A DNA stretch of 64,000 nucleotides from Merdimonas faecis (GCF_001754075.1 NZ_MIEH01000003.1:23822-87821); one strand, 5' to 3'. Counted from the stretch's first letter, positions 1-8,899 are shown. Made by a program: numbers and translations. The notes: generated by a model not told the origin, from the sequence alone.

Positions 1-1
1 A

Positions 2-442
2 GAAGCCGCCGTTGACACCGCCTATCAGAAAATGCGCCAGACCAGCGGCGAACTGAAAGCACTGGAAACGAAGCTGCAAGGGAAAAAGAAGTTGCAGCGG
101 CAGGTGTTGGCCTACGCCCAGACCAAGGCCGCCCGCGACGGGCTGCGGGCACAGAAATCCGAGAAAGCCCGCGCCGCATACCGGCAGGCCCATGAGAGCG
201 ATTTTATCATAGCCGACGCAGCAGCCCGGTATTTCAAGGCGCATGGCATTACCAAGCTGCCCGCCCGGAAAGCGTTGCAGGCCGAGATCGAGCAGCTTAT
301 CTCCGAGAAAGACGGCCTGTATAACACCTATCACGAACAGAAACAGCGGTTCAAGGAGTTGCAGACCGTCAAGCGGAACATCGACCAGATTTTGCGCCGG
401 GACGAGCCGCACCGCAGAAAGGAGCAGAGCCATGAGCGATAA
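2..442 (+). CDS. MOBP-type relaxase, C-terminal part (Tn C)
   Basis: The reading frame is open from the left edge, so only the last 146 codons are present. They are nearly identical to the end of the complete relaxase of Tn B (29742-31361). This part is a lysine/glutamate-rich coiled-coil tail; the catalytic histidine motif lies outside the window. A relaxase nicks oriT and pilots the strand into the recipient. The stop overlaps the start of the next gene by 11 bp, which suggests translational coupling. Confidence 0.88.
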   Translation, partial: EAAVDTAYQKMRQTSGELKALETKLQGKKKLQRQVLAYAQTKAARDGLRAQKSEKARAAYRQAHESDFIIADAAARYFKAHGITKLPARKALQAEIEQLISEKDGLYNTYHEQKQRFKELQTVKRNIDQILRRDEPHRRKEQSHER

Positions 443-818
443 CCTGCCCCACATGGACTACCGCCAGCACCGGCGGGCGCGGCGGCTGGTACATGAGTGC
501 TGTAACTACGATGAGGGGAACTGCCTGCTATTGGACGACGGGGAGCCTTGCGTGTGCGTCCAGAGCATTTCCTTTTCCCTCATGTGCCACTGGTTCCGTG
601 TGGCTGTCCTGCCCCTTGACGGGGAGCTGGCCGCAGCCCTCTTGTGCCGGGGAAGCCGGAAACGGTGTGCCGTCTGCGGGGCGGCCTTTGTCCCCAAATC
701 CAACCGGGGAAAATACTGCCCCGACTGCGCCGGGCGCATGAAGAAAATCAAAGCCGCCGAGAGAAAGCGGAAACAAAGGCAGAGATGTCACGCTTTAGAG
801 CCTTTCAAACCCGCATAA
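432..818 (+). CDS. Cysteine-rich VLP-type protein (Tn C)
   Basis: This 128-residue protein has two cysteine clusters: an N-terminal CCNYDEGNCLLLDDGEPC block and a C-terminal CAVCG...KYCPDC zinc-ribbon-like block followed by a lysine/arginine-rich tail. Proteins with the same layout follow mobilization genes at 29366-29752 (Tn B) and precede topB at 14590-14958 (ICE A). That matches the cysteine-rich VLP family of Clostridial mobile elements. The function is unknown; metal and nucleic-acid binding is inferred. The ATG at 432 was chosen because homology begins there, inside the relaxase end. Confidence 0.8.
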   Translation: MSDNLPHMDYRQHRRARRLVHECCNYDEGNCLLLDDGEPCVCVQSISFSLMCHWFRVAVLPLDGELAAALLCRGSRKRCAVCGAAFVPKSNRGKYCPDCAGRMKKIKAAERKRKQRQRCHALEPFKPA

Positions 819-833
819 ATCAAGGCTTTTTTC

Positions 834-1685
834 GTGGGTGTCAAAGGGTACGCGATACATTTATCCTTTTCCCCCGGAAACGGCGTTTTAATGCGTGACA
901 ATACGCCAAAATCAACCCGAACACAGGGAGGTGATCCTATCGCTGATTATATCAGGGCAGACACGCGGCTGCCCGCCTATCTGCCGTATCCCCGTTTCCT
1001 GCTGAAAATGGAGATTTCACAGACCGCCAAGCTGCTGTATTCGCTGCTGTTAGACCGTTCCACCCTCTCCCAGAAAAACAAGTGGCTGGACGACGAGGGC
1101 AGGATTTATATTATCTATCCCATCGCGGAGATAGCAGAAATACTGGATAAAGGCAGCACCACCATCAAGGGGGCGCTTAATGAACTGGACACGGCGGGGC
1201 TGTTGGAACGGGAACGGGGCGGCTTCTCCGCACCGAACCGGCTTTATGTCAAAGTACCGCCAGTGCCACAGGTACAGTTTTCAGACCAACTGATGGCCGG
1301 AAGTCCGCCCCTCATAGAGCCGGAAAACCGTCCTACTGATGGTCAGAAAACCGACCTTATGATGGTCGGAAAACCGTCCCCTAACCAAACTACTATAAAC
1401 AACCTTACAGAGAGCCAAACAAAGGGAGTGAGTGGGGGGCCGTCCGCGCCCTATGGCCGATATGGAAATATTTTTCTGTCACAGACCGAATACGACGAGT
1501 TGCAGGCAGAGTACCCTGACAGGCTGGAACGGTTCATCGAGGAAATGAGCCGCTACCTTGCCGCCAACGGGAAAAGCTACCAGAACTATGCCGCCGCCCT
1601 GCGGATATGGGCGGGGAACGACAAAAAGGAAGCCCCTAAAAAGGGCATACCAGACTACTCATGCAAGGAGGGCGAGAGTTTATGA
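834..1685 (+). CDS. repA: Replication initiator protein A (Tn C)
   Basis: This RepA-N/DnaD-like initiator has an N-terminal winged-helix region (about residues 40-140) with the conserved block MEISQTAKLLYSLLLDR. A variable linker and a conserved C-terminal helical segment follow. It probably binds the iterons lying inside its own gene (1288-1379) and loads the DnaC/DnaB machinery. The start is uncertain. GTG 834 gives the longest frame and ATG 891 is possible. The only good Shine-Dalgarno (GGGAGG, 926-931) sits 7 nt before an in-frame ATC at 939. The stop overlaps the next start by 4 bp. Confidence 0.82.
   Translation: MGVKGYAIHLSFSPGNGVLMRDNTPKSTRTQGGDPIADYIRADTRLPAYLPYPRFLLKMEISQTAKLLYSLLLDRSTLSQKNKWLDDEGRIYIIYPIAEIAEILDKGSTTIKGALNELDTAGLLERERGGFSAPNRLYVKVPPVPQVQFSDQLMAGSPPLIEPENRPTDGQKTDLMMVGKPSPNQTTINNLTESQTKGVSGGPSAPYGRYGNIFLSQTEYDELQAEYPDRLERFIEEMSRYLAANGKSYQNYAAALRIWAGNDKKEAPKKGIPDYSCKEGESL
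1288..1379 (+). repeat. Four tandem 23-bp iteron-like repeats inside repA (Tn C)
   Basis: Four directly adjacent units begin at 1288, 1311, 1334 and 1357. They share GATGGTCxGAAAACCGxCC, with variation in the first two. The period of 23 is not a multiple of three and the encoded peptide is not repetitive, so the repetition is selected as DNA. Iterons inside or next to a rep gene commonly mark the initiator-binding part of a replication origin. The same array occurs in Tn B at 28805-28896. Confidence 0.7.
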
Positions 1686-2524
1686 AGAATGAAATCAACG
1701 CGGTTTTGGAGAATATGACGACCACCATCCCGGAGCCGGAGGACTACACCGGCGAGGACGGTTTACTGTACTGCGGCAAGTGCCGCAAGCCGAAAGAAGC
1801 CTATTTTGCGCCGGATAAGGCCGCTATCTTCGGGCGCGACCGCCACCCGGCAGAGTGCGACTGCCAGAGAACCGCCCGCGAGGAACGGGAAGCCGCCGAA
1901 AAGCGGCGCAGACACCTTGACACCGTGGAAGAACTGAAACGCCGGGGCTTTACCGACCCCACCATGCGGGACTGGACTTTCGAGAACGACAACGGCAGGA
2001 ACCCGCAGACCGGGCTTGCCCGCCGGTATGTGGAGCATTGGGAAGATATGCGGACAGACAATATCGGCTGCCTGTTCTGGGGCGGCGTAGGCACCGGCAA
2101 AAGCTACCTTGCAGGCTGTATCGCAAACGCCCTCATGGAGAAAGAAATCCCCGTCCGCATGACGAACTTTGCTCTTATCCTCAATGACCTTGCCGCCAGC
2201 TTTGAGGGGCGCAACGAGTACATTTCCCGCCTTTGTCGTTATCCGCTGCTGATCCTTGACGACTTCGGCATGGAACGCGGGACGGAATACGGGCTGGAAC
2301 AGGTGTTCAATGTGATTGACAGCCGTTACCGCAGCGGCAAGCCGCTGATCGTCACGACCAACCTTACGCTGGACGACCTGCACAACCCGGAGGACACCGC
2401 CCATTCCCGGATTTATGACCGCCTGCTTTCCATGTGCGTCCCGGTACGCTTTACCGGCGACAACTTCCGGCAGGAAACCGCCAAGCGGAAAATGGAGAGC
2501 ATGAAGAAACTGATTACCGACTGA
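1682..2524 (+). CDS. DnaC/IstB-like AAA+ helicase loader (Tn C)
   Basis: The protein has 280 residues. A short N-terminal zinc-binding region (CGKCRKPKE...CDCQR) precedes an AAA+ domain with Walker A GGVGTGKS and Walker B LLILDDFG. This is the arrangement of DnaC-type loaders that bring the replicative helicase to an origin. It follows repA with an ATGA overlap, so initiator and loader form a replication module. ATG 1682 is preceded by AAGGAGG. Tn B carries an almost identical copy. Confidence 0.85.
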   Translation: MKNEINAVLENMTTTIPEPEDYTGEDGLLYCGKCRKPKEAYFAPDKAAIFGRDRHPAECDCQRTAREEREAAEKRRRHLDTVEELKRRGFTDPTMRDWTFENDNGRNPQTGLARRYVEHWEDMRTDNIGCLFWGGVGTGKSYLAGCIANALMEKEIPVRMTNFALILNDLAASFEGRNEYISRLCRYPLLILDDFGMERGTEYGLEQVFNVIDSRYRSGKPLIVTTNLTLDDLHNPEDTAHSRIYDRLLSMCVPVRFTGDNFRQETAKRKMESMKKLITD

Positions 2525-2538
2525 AAGGAGTATTGCCT

Positions 2539-2733
2539 ATGGCAGATAACAAGCAGCACGACACCCGCACCACCCGCCGCCCTGACTGTGTGACGGAAAT
2601 CCGCATGGGCAATTCCGTCCTTGTCGTGTCCGGCTATTTCAAGAAAGACACCACAACCACAGCCGCCGACAAAATGGCGCGGGTACTGGAAGCGGAAGCC
2701 GCTGCTACACAGGAGCCGACTTATCCGGCGTGA
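2539..2733 (+). CDS. tnpW: TnpW-family transposon protein (Tn C)
   Basis: This small protein of 64 residues has a conserved core (VTEIRMGNSVLVVSGYFK) and a C-terminal helix, as in TnpW proteins of Tn4451-like elements. The role is not established. An AAAGGAG site lies 8 nt before ATG 2539, and the gene follows dnaC by 14 bp in the same operon. The Tn B homolog is at 27457-27645. Confidence 0.72.
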   Translation: MADNKQHDTRTTRRPDCVTEIRMGNSVLVVSGYFKKDTTTTAADKMARVLEAEAAATQEPTYPA

Positions 2734-2797
2734 ACCGGGGCATGGAAAAGCGGCCATGCCAGGGAGCATGACCGCTGGAACGAAAATCGGAAGTGCT

Positions 2798-2998
2798 TTA
2801 GCAATTCTTAATCTCATTCTCTATAAAATAATTTGCAATTTCAAAGGCTTTTATTCTTCTCTTTGCCAATGTGATTTGTGATTTATAACGCTCGGAATTA
2901 TCCTTTGATTCAAATGTTTTTACTGTTTCTCTTAGCTTGTGCAGAGTTGAATCAATTTGCCTTTTGGCCGCGGTTAATTCATCTATTGTATACTTCAT
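2798..2998 (-). CDS. Small AT-rich coiled-coil protein, unknown function
   Basis: The 66 residues are helical and charged (MKYTIDELTAAKRQIDSTLH at the start). A clear AAGGAG lies 7 nt before the ATG at 2998. The gene is far more AT-rich than its neighbours, runs opposite to them and is missing at the equivalent place in Tn B (27421-27456), so it is an insertion specific to Tn C. I do not recognise a family. Confidence 0.6.
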   Translation of the reverse strand: MKYTIDELTAAKRQIDSTLHKLRETVKTFESKDNSERYKSQITLAKRRIKAFEIANYFIENEIKNC

Positions 2999-3164
2999 GT
3001 TTTCTCCTTTAACTTCTGATTTTTTTGTTAAATCAGAGTATACCACGGAGTTATGAACTTTTCTACTGCAAATATGGGACGACAACCCATACCATAAAAA
3101 TCGGAAAATTGAAAAGCTGTAAAGAAGCAAATTTAACGCTTTTGCCGCTGTACAGCCCCCGCCG

Positions 3165-3190
3165 TTCCGTGGTACAATGAAACCACGGAA
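3165..3190 (+). promoter_or_regulatory. tnpX promoter with 9-bp inverted-repeat operator (Tn C)
   Basis: TTCCGTGGT and ACCACGGAA form a perfect 9-bp inverted repeat around an 8-nt centre. It overlaps a TACAAT -10-like hexamer at 3173-3178, some 45 bp upstream of the tnpX start. The arrangement is conserved upstream of the intact tnpX of Tn B (27379-27404), so a repressor site is likely. The repressor is not identified. Confidence 0.5.
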
Positions 3191-3193
3191 TAG

Positions 3194-5090
<1,897 letters not shown>

Positions 5091-5120
5091 TAGTCCTCCT
5101 TTCCGACAGCCGAATAAACA

Positions 5121-5147
5121 GGTATAATGTGTTGCTATCATTATACC
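5121..5147 (-). promoter_or_regulatory. Recombinase promoter with 9-bp inverted-repeat operator (ICE A)
   Basis: GGTATAATG and CATTATACC form a perfect 9-bp inverted repeat separated by 9 nt. One arm contains the -10 sequence TATAAT on the minus strand, 31 bp upstream of the recombinase start. This parallels the operator over the tnpX promoters and suggests repression of the recombinase by a bound protein. Confidence 0.5.
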
Positions 5148-5167
5148 ATATCCCGCCGCCTAATGCA

Positions 5168-5341
5168 CTACTCGGACGCTAAAAATCCCGGATTTCCGGG
5201 CTTTTTCTGCAAATCCTTTACAATGAGTTTCTCAATCTTTTTATGGATTGTATCGGTTGCCTTTTCACTCGGCAACGCTTGAACAAGATAGGTGATTTTC
5301 CCTATTTTGCGTTCGGTTGTAATTGTCTGTTTTTTATCCAT
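5168..5341 (-). CDS. TnpW-like transposon protein (ICE A)
   Basis: The protein has 57 residues, with a core KIGKITYLVQALPSEKATDT followed by a helix (IEKLIVKDLQKK). The fold pattern resembles short TnpW-family proteins next to serine recombinases in Clostridial elements. An AAGGAGG precedes ATG 5341. It lies just upstream of the recombinase on the same strand. The function is unknown; an excision or expression accessory is only inference. Confidence 0.6.
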   Translation of the reverse strand: MDKKQTITTERKIGKITYLVQALPSEKATDTIHKKIEKLIVKDLQKKPGNPGFLASE

Positions 5342-5400
5342 TAGAAAAACCTCCTTTTCCTGTATGGATAAACTATATTCGTCAAAAGGCAAAAACGGGC

Positions 5401-5791
5401 GGTTGTTAGCTGCAACCTCACGGGAGTTTCACCCCGGCCCATGCTTATGGGTGCGCCGCGCAATACTTTGAGGGTGTTCAACGCGGGAGTATCATTGTGC
5501 CGCCTTGTATGTCGTCGCCCACAAGCTGCTAAACCTGTTTTACGGCGCGGTAGTTCTCGCTCGGCTTTTCCCCTATGGGGAAAAGCTGTCATGGCGTACC
5601 CGCCGACTGGCTCGGTACAGACGGAATGTACCCGTTTGCCTGTTATGCTGCGCACCAAAGGCCGCTTTCTTTGTCAAAGAACAATAGGCTTTGTCGGCCT
5701 GCAAAAGCACATCAACAGCGGATATGCTTTTGCGGAACGACAAATAGCCCATAACGGGAAGCGTGGAAAGGGGACACGCTCCCCGCATGGG
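5401..5791 (-). ncRNA. Strongly structured non-coding region, candidate RNA
   Basis: No credible gene lies between 5342 and 5799. The stretch holds at least seven hairpins: 5401-5417, 5438-5451, 5463-5492, 5564-5586 (10-bp perfect stem GCTTTTCCCC), 5614-5632, 5701-5733 (9-bp perfect stem) and 5748-5791 (long imperfect stem). It sits between the HTH gene and tnpW, in the path of minus-strand transcription. The strand and the existence of a discrete transcript are inferred. It also contains GTACCCGTTTGC, a 12-mer found in the oriT-like element at 8991-9058. Confidence 0.35.
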
Positions 5792-5799
5792 CTAAAAGA

Positions 5800-6042
5800 T
5801 TATCCTACATGAAAAGCAAGGGTGCGGGTAATAAGGCGCACTTGCAGCCTGTTACGCATTTCCTCGTCCACATAGGAATAGGTATTGCCCGCGTCGTCTT
5901 TCAGCGTGCGGGTACAAAGTTTCGCTATGTAACCCTCGTAGTGCTTCAAGATCGCGCACATGGCGGTTGTGTCGCCGTTTGCCGCTGCGGAAATGACAGG
6001 GAACGGCAACAGATTTTCAGACTTCCTAACGGTATTCATCAT
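5800..6042 (-). CDS. Small helix-turn-helix protein, Orf8-like (ICE A)
   Basis: The 80-residue protein resembles the small HTH proteins paired with sigma-like genes in Tn916-type elements (SAAANGDTTAMCAILKHYEG). A GGAGGG lies 8 nt before ATG 6042, and the gene overlaps the end of the sigma-like gene by 17 bp. The pair probably regulates element excision or transfer. Tn B carries a homologous pair at 32436-33048. Confidence 0.72.
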   Translation of the reverse strand: MMNTVRKSENLLPFPVISAAANGDTTAMCAILKHYEGYIAKLCTRTLKDDAGNTYSYVDEEMRNRLQVRLITRTLAFHVG

Positions 6043-6463
6043 CTGCTTTTCCCTCCAAATACTGTTTGATTTTCGCAAGCGCGGATTTCCTGTGCCGGAA
6101 AACCGTCGTGCGTACAACATTCAGCAGTTCGCCAATTTCCGCGTCGCTCATATCCAAGAAGTAGGACAAAAGGATAATGTCGCGTTTCCTTTCGGGCAAA
6201 GCGTTAAGGGCTTCGGCAAGCAGTTCATTTTTGACGAGTACATCAAAGCCGGACACTTGAAAACGGAAATAATCGCTTTCGTATTCGTCCGTTGTGAAAA
6301 GCTGCGCGAGTTCGCTTTCGCTCAAATCCGAAAAAGTAACTTCGCGTGCTGCGCGTTTCGCAAGAGTGCGGCGGTGGCTTTTCGCTTCGCCGACCAAAGT
6401 TTTCTTTGCTAATGCGTCGTACTGATGTTGTATTCTTTCCTTGTCGGAAGAAGATAGCTCCAT
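6026..6463 (-). CDS. Sigma-70-family (ECF-like) factor (ICE A)
   Basis: The 145 residues contain a region-4-like helix-turn-helix at the C-terminus (LPERKRDIILLSYFLDMSDA...VVRTTVFRHRKSALAKI). Such small sigma-like proteins are standard in Tn916/Tn5397-type ICEs. ATG 6463 was chosen over a GTG at 6472 because GGAGG is 8 nt upstream of the ATG. It is translationally coupled to the HTH gene. Confidence 0.8.
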   Translation of the reverse strand: MELSSSDKERIQHQYDALAKKTLVGEAKSHRRTLAKRAAREVTFSDLSESELAQLFTTDEYESDYFRFQVSGFDVLVKNELLAEALNALPERKRDIILLSYFLDMSDAEIGELLNVVRTTVFRHRKSALAKIKQYLEGKADDEYR

Positions 6464-6597
6464 AGAGTTCACCTCCTTCCCGCGTGGAGTAGAGGACGGG
6501 AGTTAAGGGCTTGTCCTCTCTGCCCCTTTCGCTCCGTACCCGTTCGGGAGATGGCTCTTGAGTGCGCTTTTCAGAAAAAAGTTGAAAAAAGCAAAAT

Positions 6598-6626
6598 GCG
6601 CCCGTCCGCAAGACGCGGACGGGCGC
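6598..6626 (-). terminator. Strong terminator hairpin
   Basis: A perfect 12-bp stem (GCGCCCGTCCGC and its complement) around AAGAC is followed on the minus strand by ATTTTGCTTTTTT. It would stop transcripts entering the sigma/HTH operon from the right. The rest of 6627-6866 holds an imperfect inverted repeat at 6750-6782 and no convincing gene. Confidence 0.65.
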
Positions 6627-6866
6627 AAAGGAAATGTAAGCAGTAGCTAAATGTATTGACAGTTCACATTCATAGCCGGAATATCCCGCTTGCGGAGCAT
6701 AGCTTTTTTTGACCGCAAAGCATTAGGCGGGTTACAGTAAATAAAAATGGACACGGCGATACCTCCCCGATACCGCCGTATCCTTAAAAAAGGGCGACTT
6801 TAATACACTACCCGCAATCCATTCTATAATAGGGAACAGCGGCTTTTGCGCAATATTAAATAAAAA

Positions 6867-6909
6867 AGCCGATAACACATAGGTTTTTTGACCTAATGCG
6901 TTATCGGCT
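6867..6909 (-). terminator. Terminator after the Cfr/RlmN-like gene
   Basis: AGCCGATAAC pairs with GTTATCGGCT around an inner ACCTA hairpin. The minus strand continues with a T-rich run (CTTTTTTATTT). It lies 28 bp beyond the stop of the methyltransferase gene, so it ends the resistance-like cassette. Confidence 0.75.
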
Positions 6910-6936
6910 CTGCGTCTATGCGTCTGGCACTTTTAA

Positions 6937-7920
6937 TCATTTTTTTTTGAATTTATTATATGTGTTAGCTAACTGTCCACAAGCCGCGTTAATCTCTCTG
7001 CCATGAGAAACTCTCATAGTAACTTCAAGTCCTGCTTGCTCTAATTGATGTTTGAATGCAACTATTTCCCGTTTCTGTGGTGCTTTAATTCTTGAATTGC
7101 TTGTTGGGTTGTATTGTAACACGTTAATCATAACTTTTTTGCCCCGAAACCATTTTGCAAGTTGTCTTACATCTGAGGGCCGGTCATTTATACCCGGTAA
7201 AAGCAAATACGCAAAGACAATTTTGCGATTATGCCTTTCAGAATAGGATAAGGCTTGCTTAACAACATCTTCAATAGCATATATGCGCATGTGAGGAATA
7301 ATACGATTTCTTGCAGATTGTGTTGCTGCGTGTAAAGATATTGTCAACTGAATTTTAAGATGTTCCTCGCGCAATTTTTTTAATTGATCGACCGGACCAA
7401 CTGTTGATATGGTAATGCCGTCGGTTGGAAAGTTGAGCCCATATCTATCTCGGAGAATATGGATTGCTTTTATCAAGTTGTCATAATTGAATAAAGGCTC
7501 TCCCATACCCATAAAAACGATACGGTTTACTTTTCGACGCAACAATATAATCTGTTGTACGATTTCTGACGATGTTAGATTACGAACAAAGCCATTTCGC
7601 CCGGACTCACAAAAAATACAACCAACAGGACAACCGACTTGTGTGCTCACGCAAACAGTTCCACCATCTCGCCGCTTGATAAAAACCGTTTCAATGTATT
7701 TGTTGTCTTTCAGTTCGTAAACATACTTTTCAGTATCACTGCTTTTGCAAATATTTTTTACCAACATTGATAGATTTTTTTTGCGTGGTAATTGCTTATA
7801 TAATTCTTCATATAAGGCTTTTGCTTCATTCTCGCCAATAACTTCCGACATTTCTTTGTAAGTAAATCCGTATGGATCATTCCGTACTTCCGCAGGCGTA
7901 TATTTAGGTAAACGTTTCAT
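6937..7920 (-). CDS. Cfr/RlmN-family radical SAM rRNA adenine methyltransferase
   Basis: The 327-residue protein has the radical SAM motif CPVGCIFC (C97, C101, C104), GMGEP at 138-142 and the second catalytic cysteine in AACGQL (C314). These are hallmarks of RlmN and Cfr, which methylate A2503 of 23S rRNA. RlmN does this as housekeeping at C2; Cfr does it at C8 and gives multidrug resistance. The gene is mobile, AT-rich, paired with a KTR protein and preceded by an attenuator, so an acquired resistance role is plausible. Sequence alone does not separate C2 from C8 activity. Confidence 0.85.
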   Translation of the reverse strand: MKRLPKYTPAEVRNDPYGFTYKEMSEVIGENEAKALYEELYKQLPRKKNLSMLVKNICKSSDTEKYVYELKDNKYIETVFIKRRDGGTVCVSTQVGCPVGCIFCESGRNGFVRNLTSSEIVQQIILLRRKVNRIVFMGMGEPLFNYDNLIKAIHILRDRYGLNFPTDGITISTVGPVDQLKKLREEHLKIQLTISLHAATQSARNRIIPHMRIYAIEDVVKQALSYSERHNRKIVFAYLLLPGINDRPSDVRQLAKWFRGKKVMINVLQYNPTSNSRIKAPQKREIVAFKHQLEQAGLEVTMRVSHGREINAACGQLANTYNKFKKK

Positions 7921-7936
7921 TTTTATATCCTTTCTT

Positions 7937-8122
7937 CTAAATAATAAAAGTTTGTTTTTCTGTATTTTTGATTACAATCTCTAATTTTTCTACATCAATG
8001 ATATGCGTCAATTTGCATTTAGGGCAGAAAAGAGGAAAATCTTTTAATACAGTATTATGAAATACTTGAACTCTCGTCTTTCCGTTACAAATCGGACATT
8101 TTATCCAATATTTTTTAAGCAT
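7937..8122 (-). CDS. Cysteine-rich KTR-domain protein
   Basis: The protein has 61 residues: YWIKCPICNGKTR, then LFCPKCK, a two-CxxC zinc-binding layout. Members of this family often accompany tet and other resistance genes in Firmicutes elements. The biochemical role is unknown. It lies 16 bp upstream of the methyltransferase gene in one transcription unit and just after the attenuator terminator. Confidence 0.82.
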   Translation of the reverse strand: MLKKYWIKCPICNGKTRVQVFHNTVLKDFPLFCPKCKLTHIIDVEKLEIVIKNTEKQTFII

Positions 8123-8143
8123 TATATTTCACTCGTCCTTTTT

Positions 8144-8192
8144 ACACAAAAAAATGCAGGTCAATCCTCAACATGAGCATTGACCTGCATTT
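8144..8192 (-). terminator. Leader terminator of the KTR/methyltransferase operon
   Basis: A perfect 14-bp stem (AAATGCAGGTCAAT, 8152-8165, with 8179-8192) runs into a T tract on the minus strand, about 20 bp before the KTR gene. Transcripts from the promoter at 8399-8427 must read through it, so it acts as an intrinsic attenuator. Confidence 0.75.
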
Positions 8193-8298
8193 ATAATGCA
8201 CAGAGCAGTACAACAAAACTAAGGCATAGCTTGCACTATGTCTATACTATATCTATACGTCGTTAGTTTTTTGTATAGCATCCGCAAAATAAGCATGA

Positions 8299-8340
8299 CA
8301 AAAAAGCCCATGTTGAAAATGGGAAAATCCTTTTTTTCAA
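8299..8340 (-). promoter_or_regulatory. Mutually exclusive terminator/antiterminator hairpins
   Basis: CCCAT/ATGGG (8307-8311 with 8319-8323) followed by six T residues on the minus strand makes a short terminator. TTGAAAA (8313-8319) can instead pair with TTTTCAA (8334-8340), which breaks that stem. The element starts right after the stop of the 8-codon leader peptide, the layout of ribosome-controlled attenuation. Confidence 0.55.
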
Positions 8341-8343
8341 TGC

Positions 8344-8370
8344 TTATCTAATACGCATGCTATGCAACAT
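8344..8370 (-). CDS. Eight-residue leader peptide MLHSMRIR
   Basis: ATG at 8370 is preceded 8 nt earlier by AAAAGGAGG and opens an 8-codon frame ending in TAA. It lies between a consensus promoter and two intrinsic terminators upstream of the KTR and Cfr/RlmN-like genes. Short leader peptides of this type control erm, cfr and tet genes through antibiotic-stalled ribosomes. The stalling drug here is not known. Confidence 0.6.
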   Translation of the reverse strand: MLHSMRIR

Positions 8371-8398
8371 AAACGCCGCCTCCTTTTACATAAATTTT

Positions 8399-8427
8399 AT
8401 TTTATCAGAAAATCAGTCTACTGTCAA
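8399..8427 (-). promoter_or_regulatory. Consensus promoter for the resistance-like cassette
   Basis: On the minus strand TTGACA (8422-8427) is separated by exactly 17 nt from TAAAAT (8399-8404). This is close to the ideal vegetative promoter, so the leader should be transcribed constitutively and controlled downstream by attenuation. Confidence 0.8.
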
Positions 8428-8520
8428 TACACAACAGGAAGTATTTAACCTAATGATATGAATTGTGTGGACATATCCAAAAAGAAAGGTGAACTGTAAA
8501 ATGTAACAGGGTGAATGAAA

Positions 8521-8877
8521 ATGGCAAAAAGACCCGTACCATTGTACGACTTTAAGGCTTTCGGGGCAGCTATAAAAGCCGCGAGAAATGAATACGGCGA
8601 GAGCCGCAAAAAGGTAAGCGACGAGTTATATATTTCCCCGCGCTACCTTGCGAATATCGAGAACAAGGGACAACAGCCGAGTTTACAGGTATTCTATGAC
8701 CTTGTAACCCGGTATCATATTTCGGTAGATCAATTTTTCTTCCCGAACAGCAATGCGGAGAAATCCACCGGGCGGCGGCAGCTTGACGCGCTGCTGGACG
8801 GTATGAGCGATAAAGGCATACGGATTGTAACCGCAACGGCAAGGGAGATAACAGAAGTCGAACAAGCAGAGGACTAA
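8521..8877 (+). CDS. XRE-type helix-turn-helix regulator (ICE A)
   Basis: The 118-residue protein has an HTH in about residues 10-65 (FGAAIKAARNEYGESRKKVS...YLANIENKGQQPS), as in XRE-family regulators, and an acidic tail. It is transcribed toward mobC and is followed by a terminator. It may repress transfer genes or the recombinase. ATG 8521 was preferred over 8515 because AGGGTG is 8 nt upstream of it. Confidence 0.78.
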   Translation: MAKRPVPLYDFKAFGAAIKAARNEYGESRKKVSDELYISPRYLANIENKGQQPSLQVFYDLVTRYHISVDQFFFPNSNAEKSTGRRQLDALLDGMSDKGIRIVTATAREITEVEQAED

Positions 8878-8899
8878 CCTCACAATATGGGAAGCAGGA

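Noticed and set aside
2798..2998. Antitoxin or toxin identity for the small AT-rich gene
   Set aside because: Single gene without a partner and without a recognisable toxin or antitoxin motif.
5345..5812. Several 70-120 codon frames on both strands in the hairpin-rich region
   Set aside because: They overlap one another, lack ribosome-binding sites and coincide with strong stems, so conservation is better explained by RNA or DNA structure.
6937..7920. Naming the methyltransferase cfr
   Set aside because: The cysteine motifs are shared by RlmN and Cfr, and the N-terminal half does not clearly match the classical Cfr sequence.
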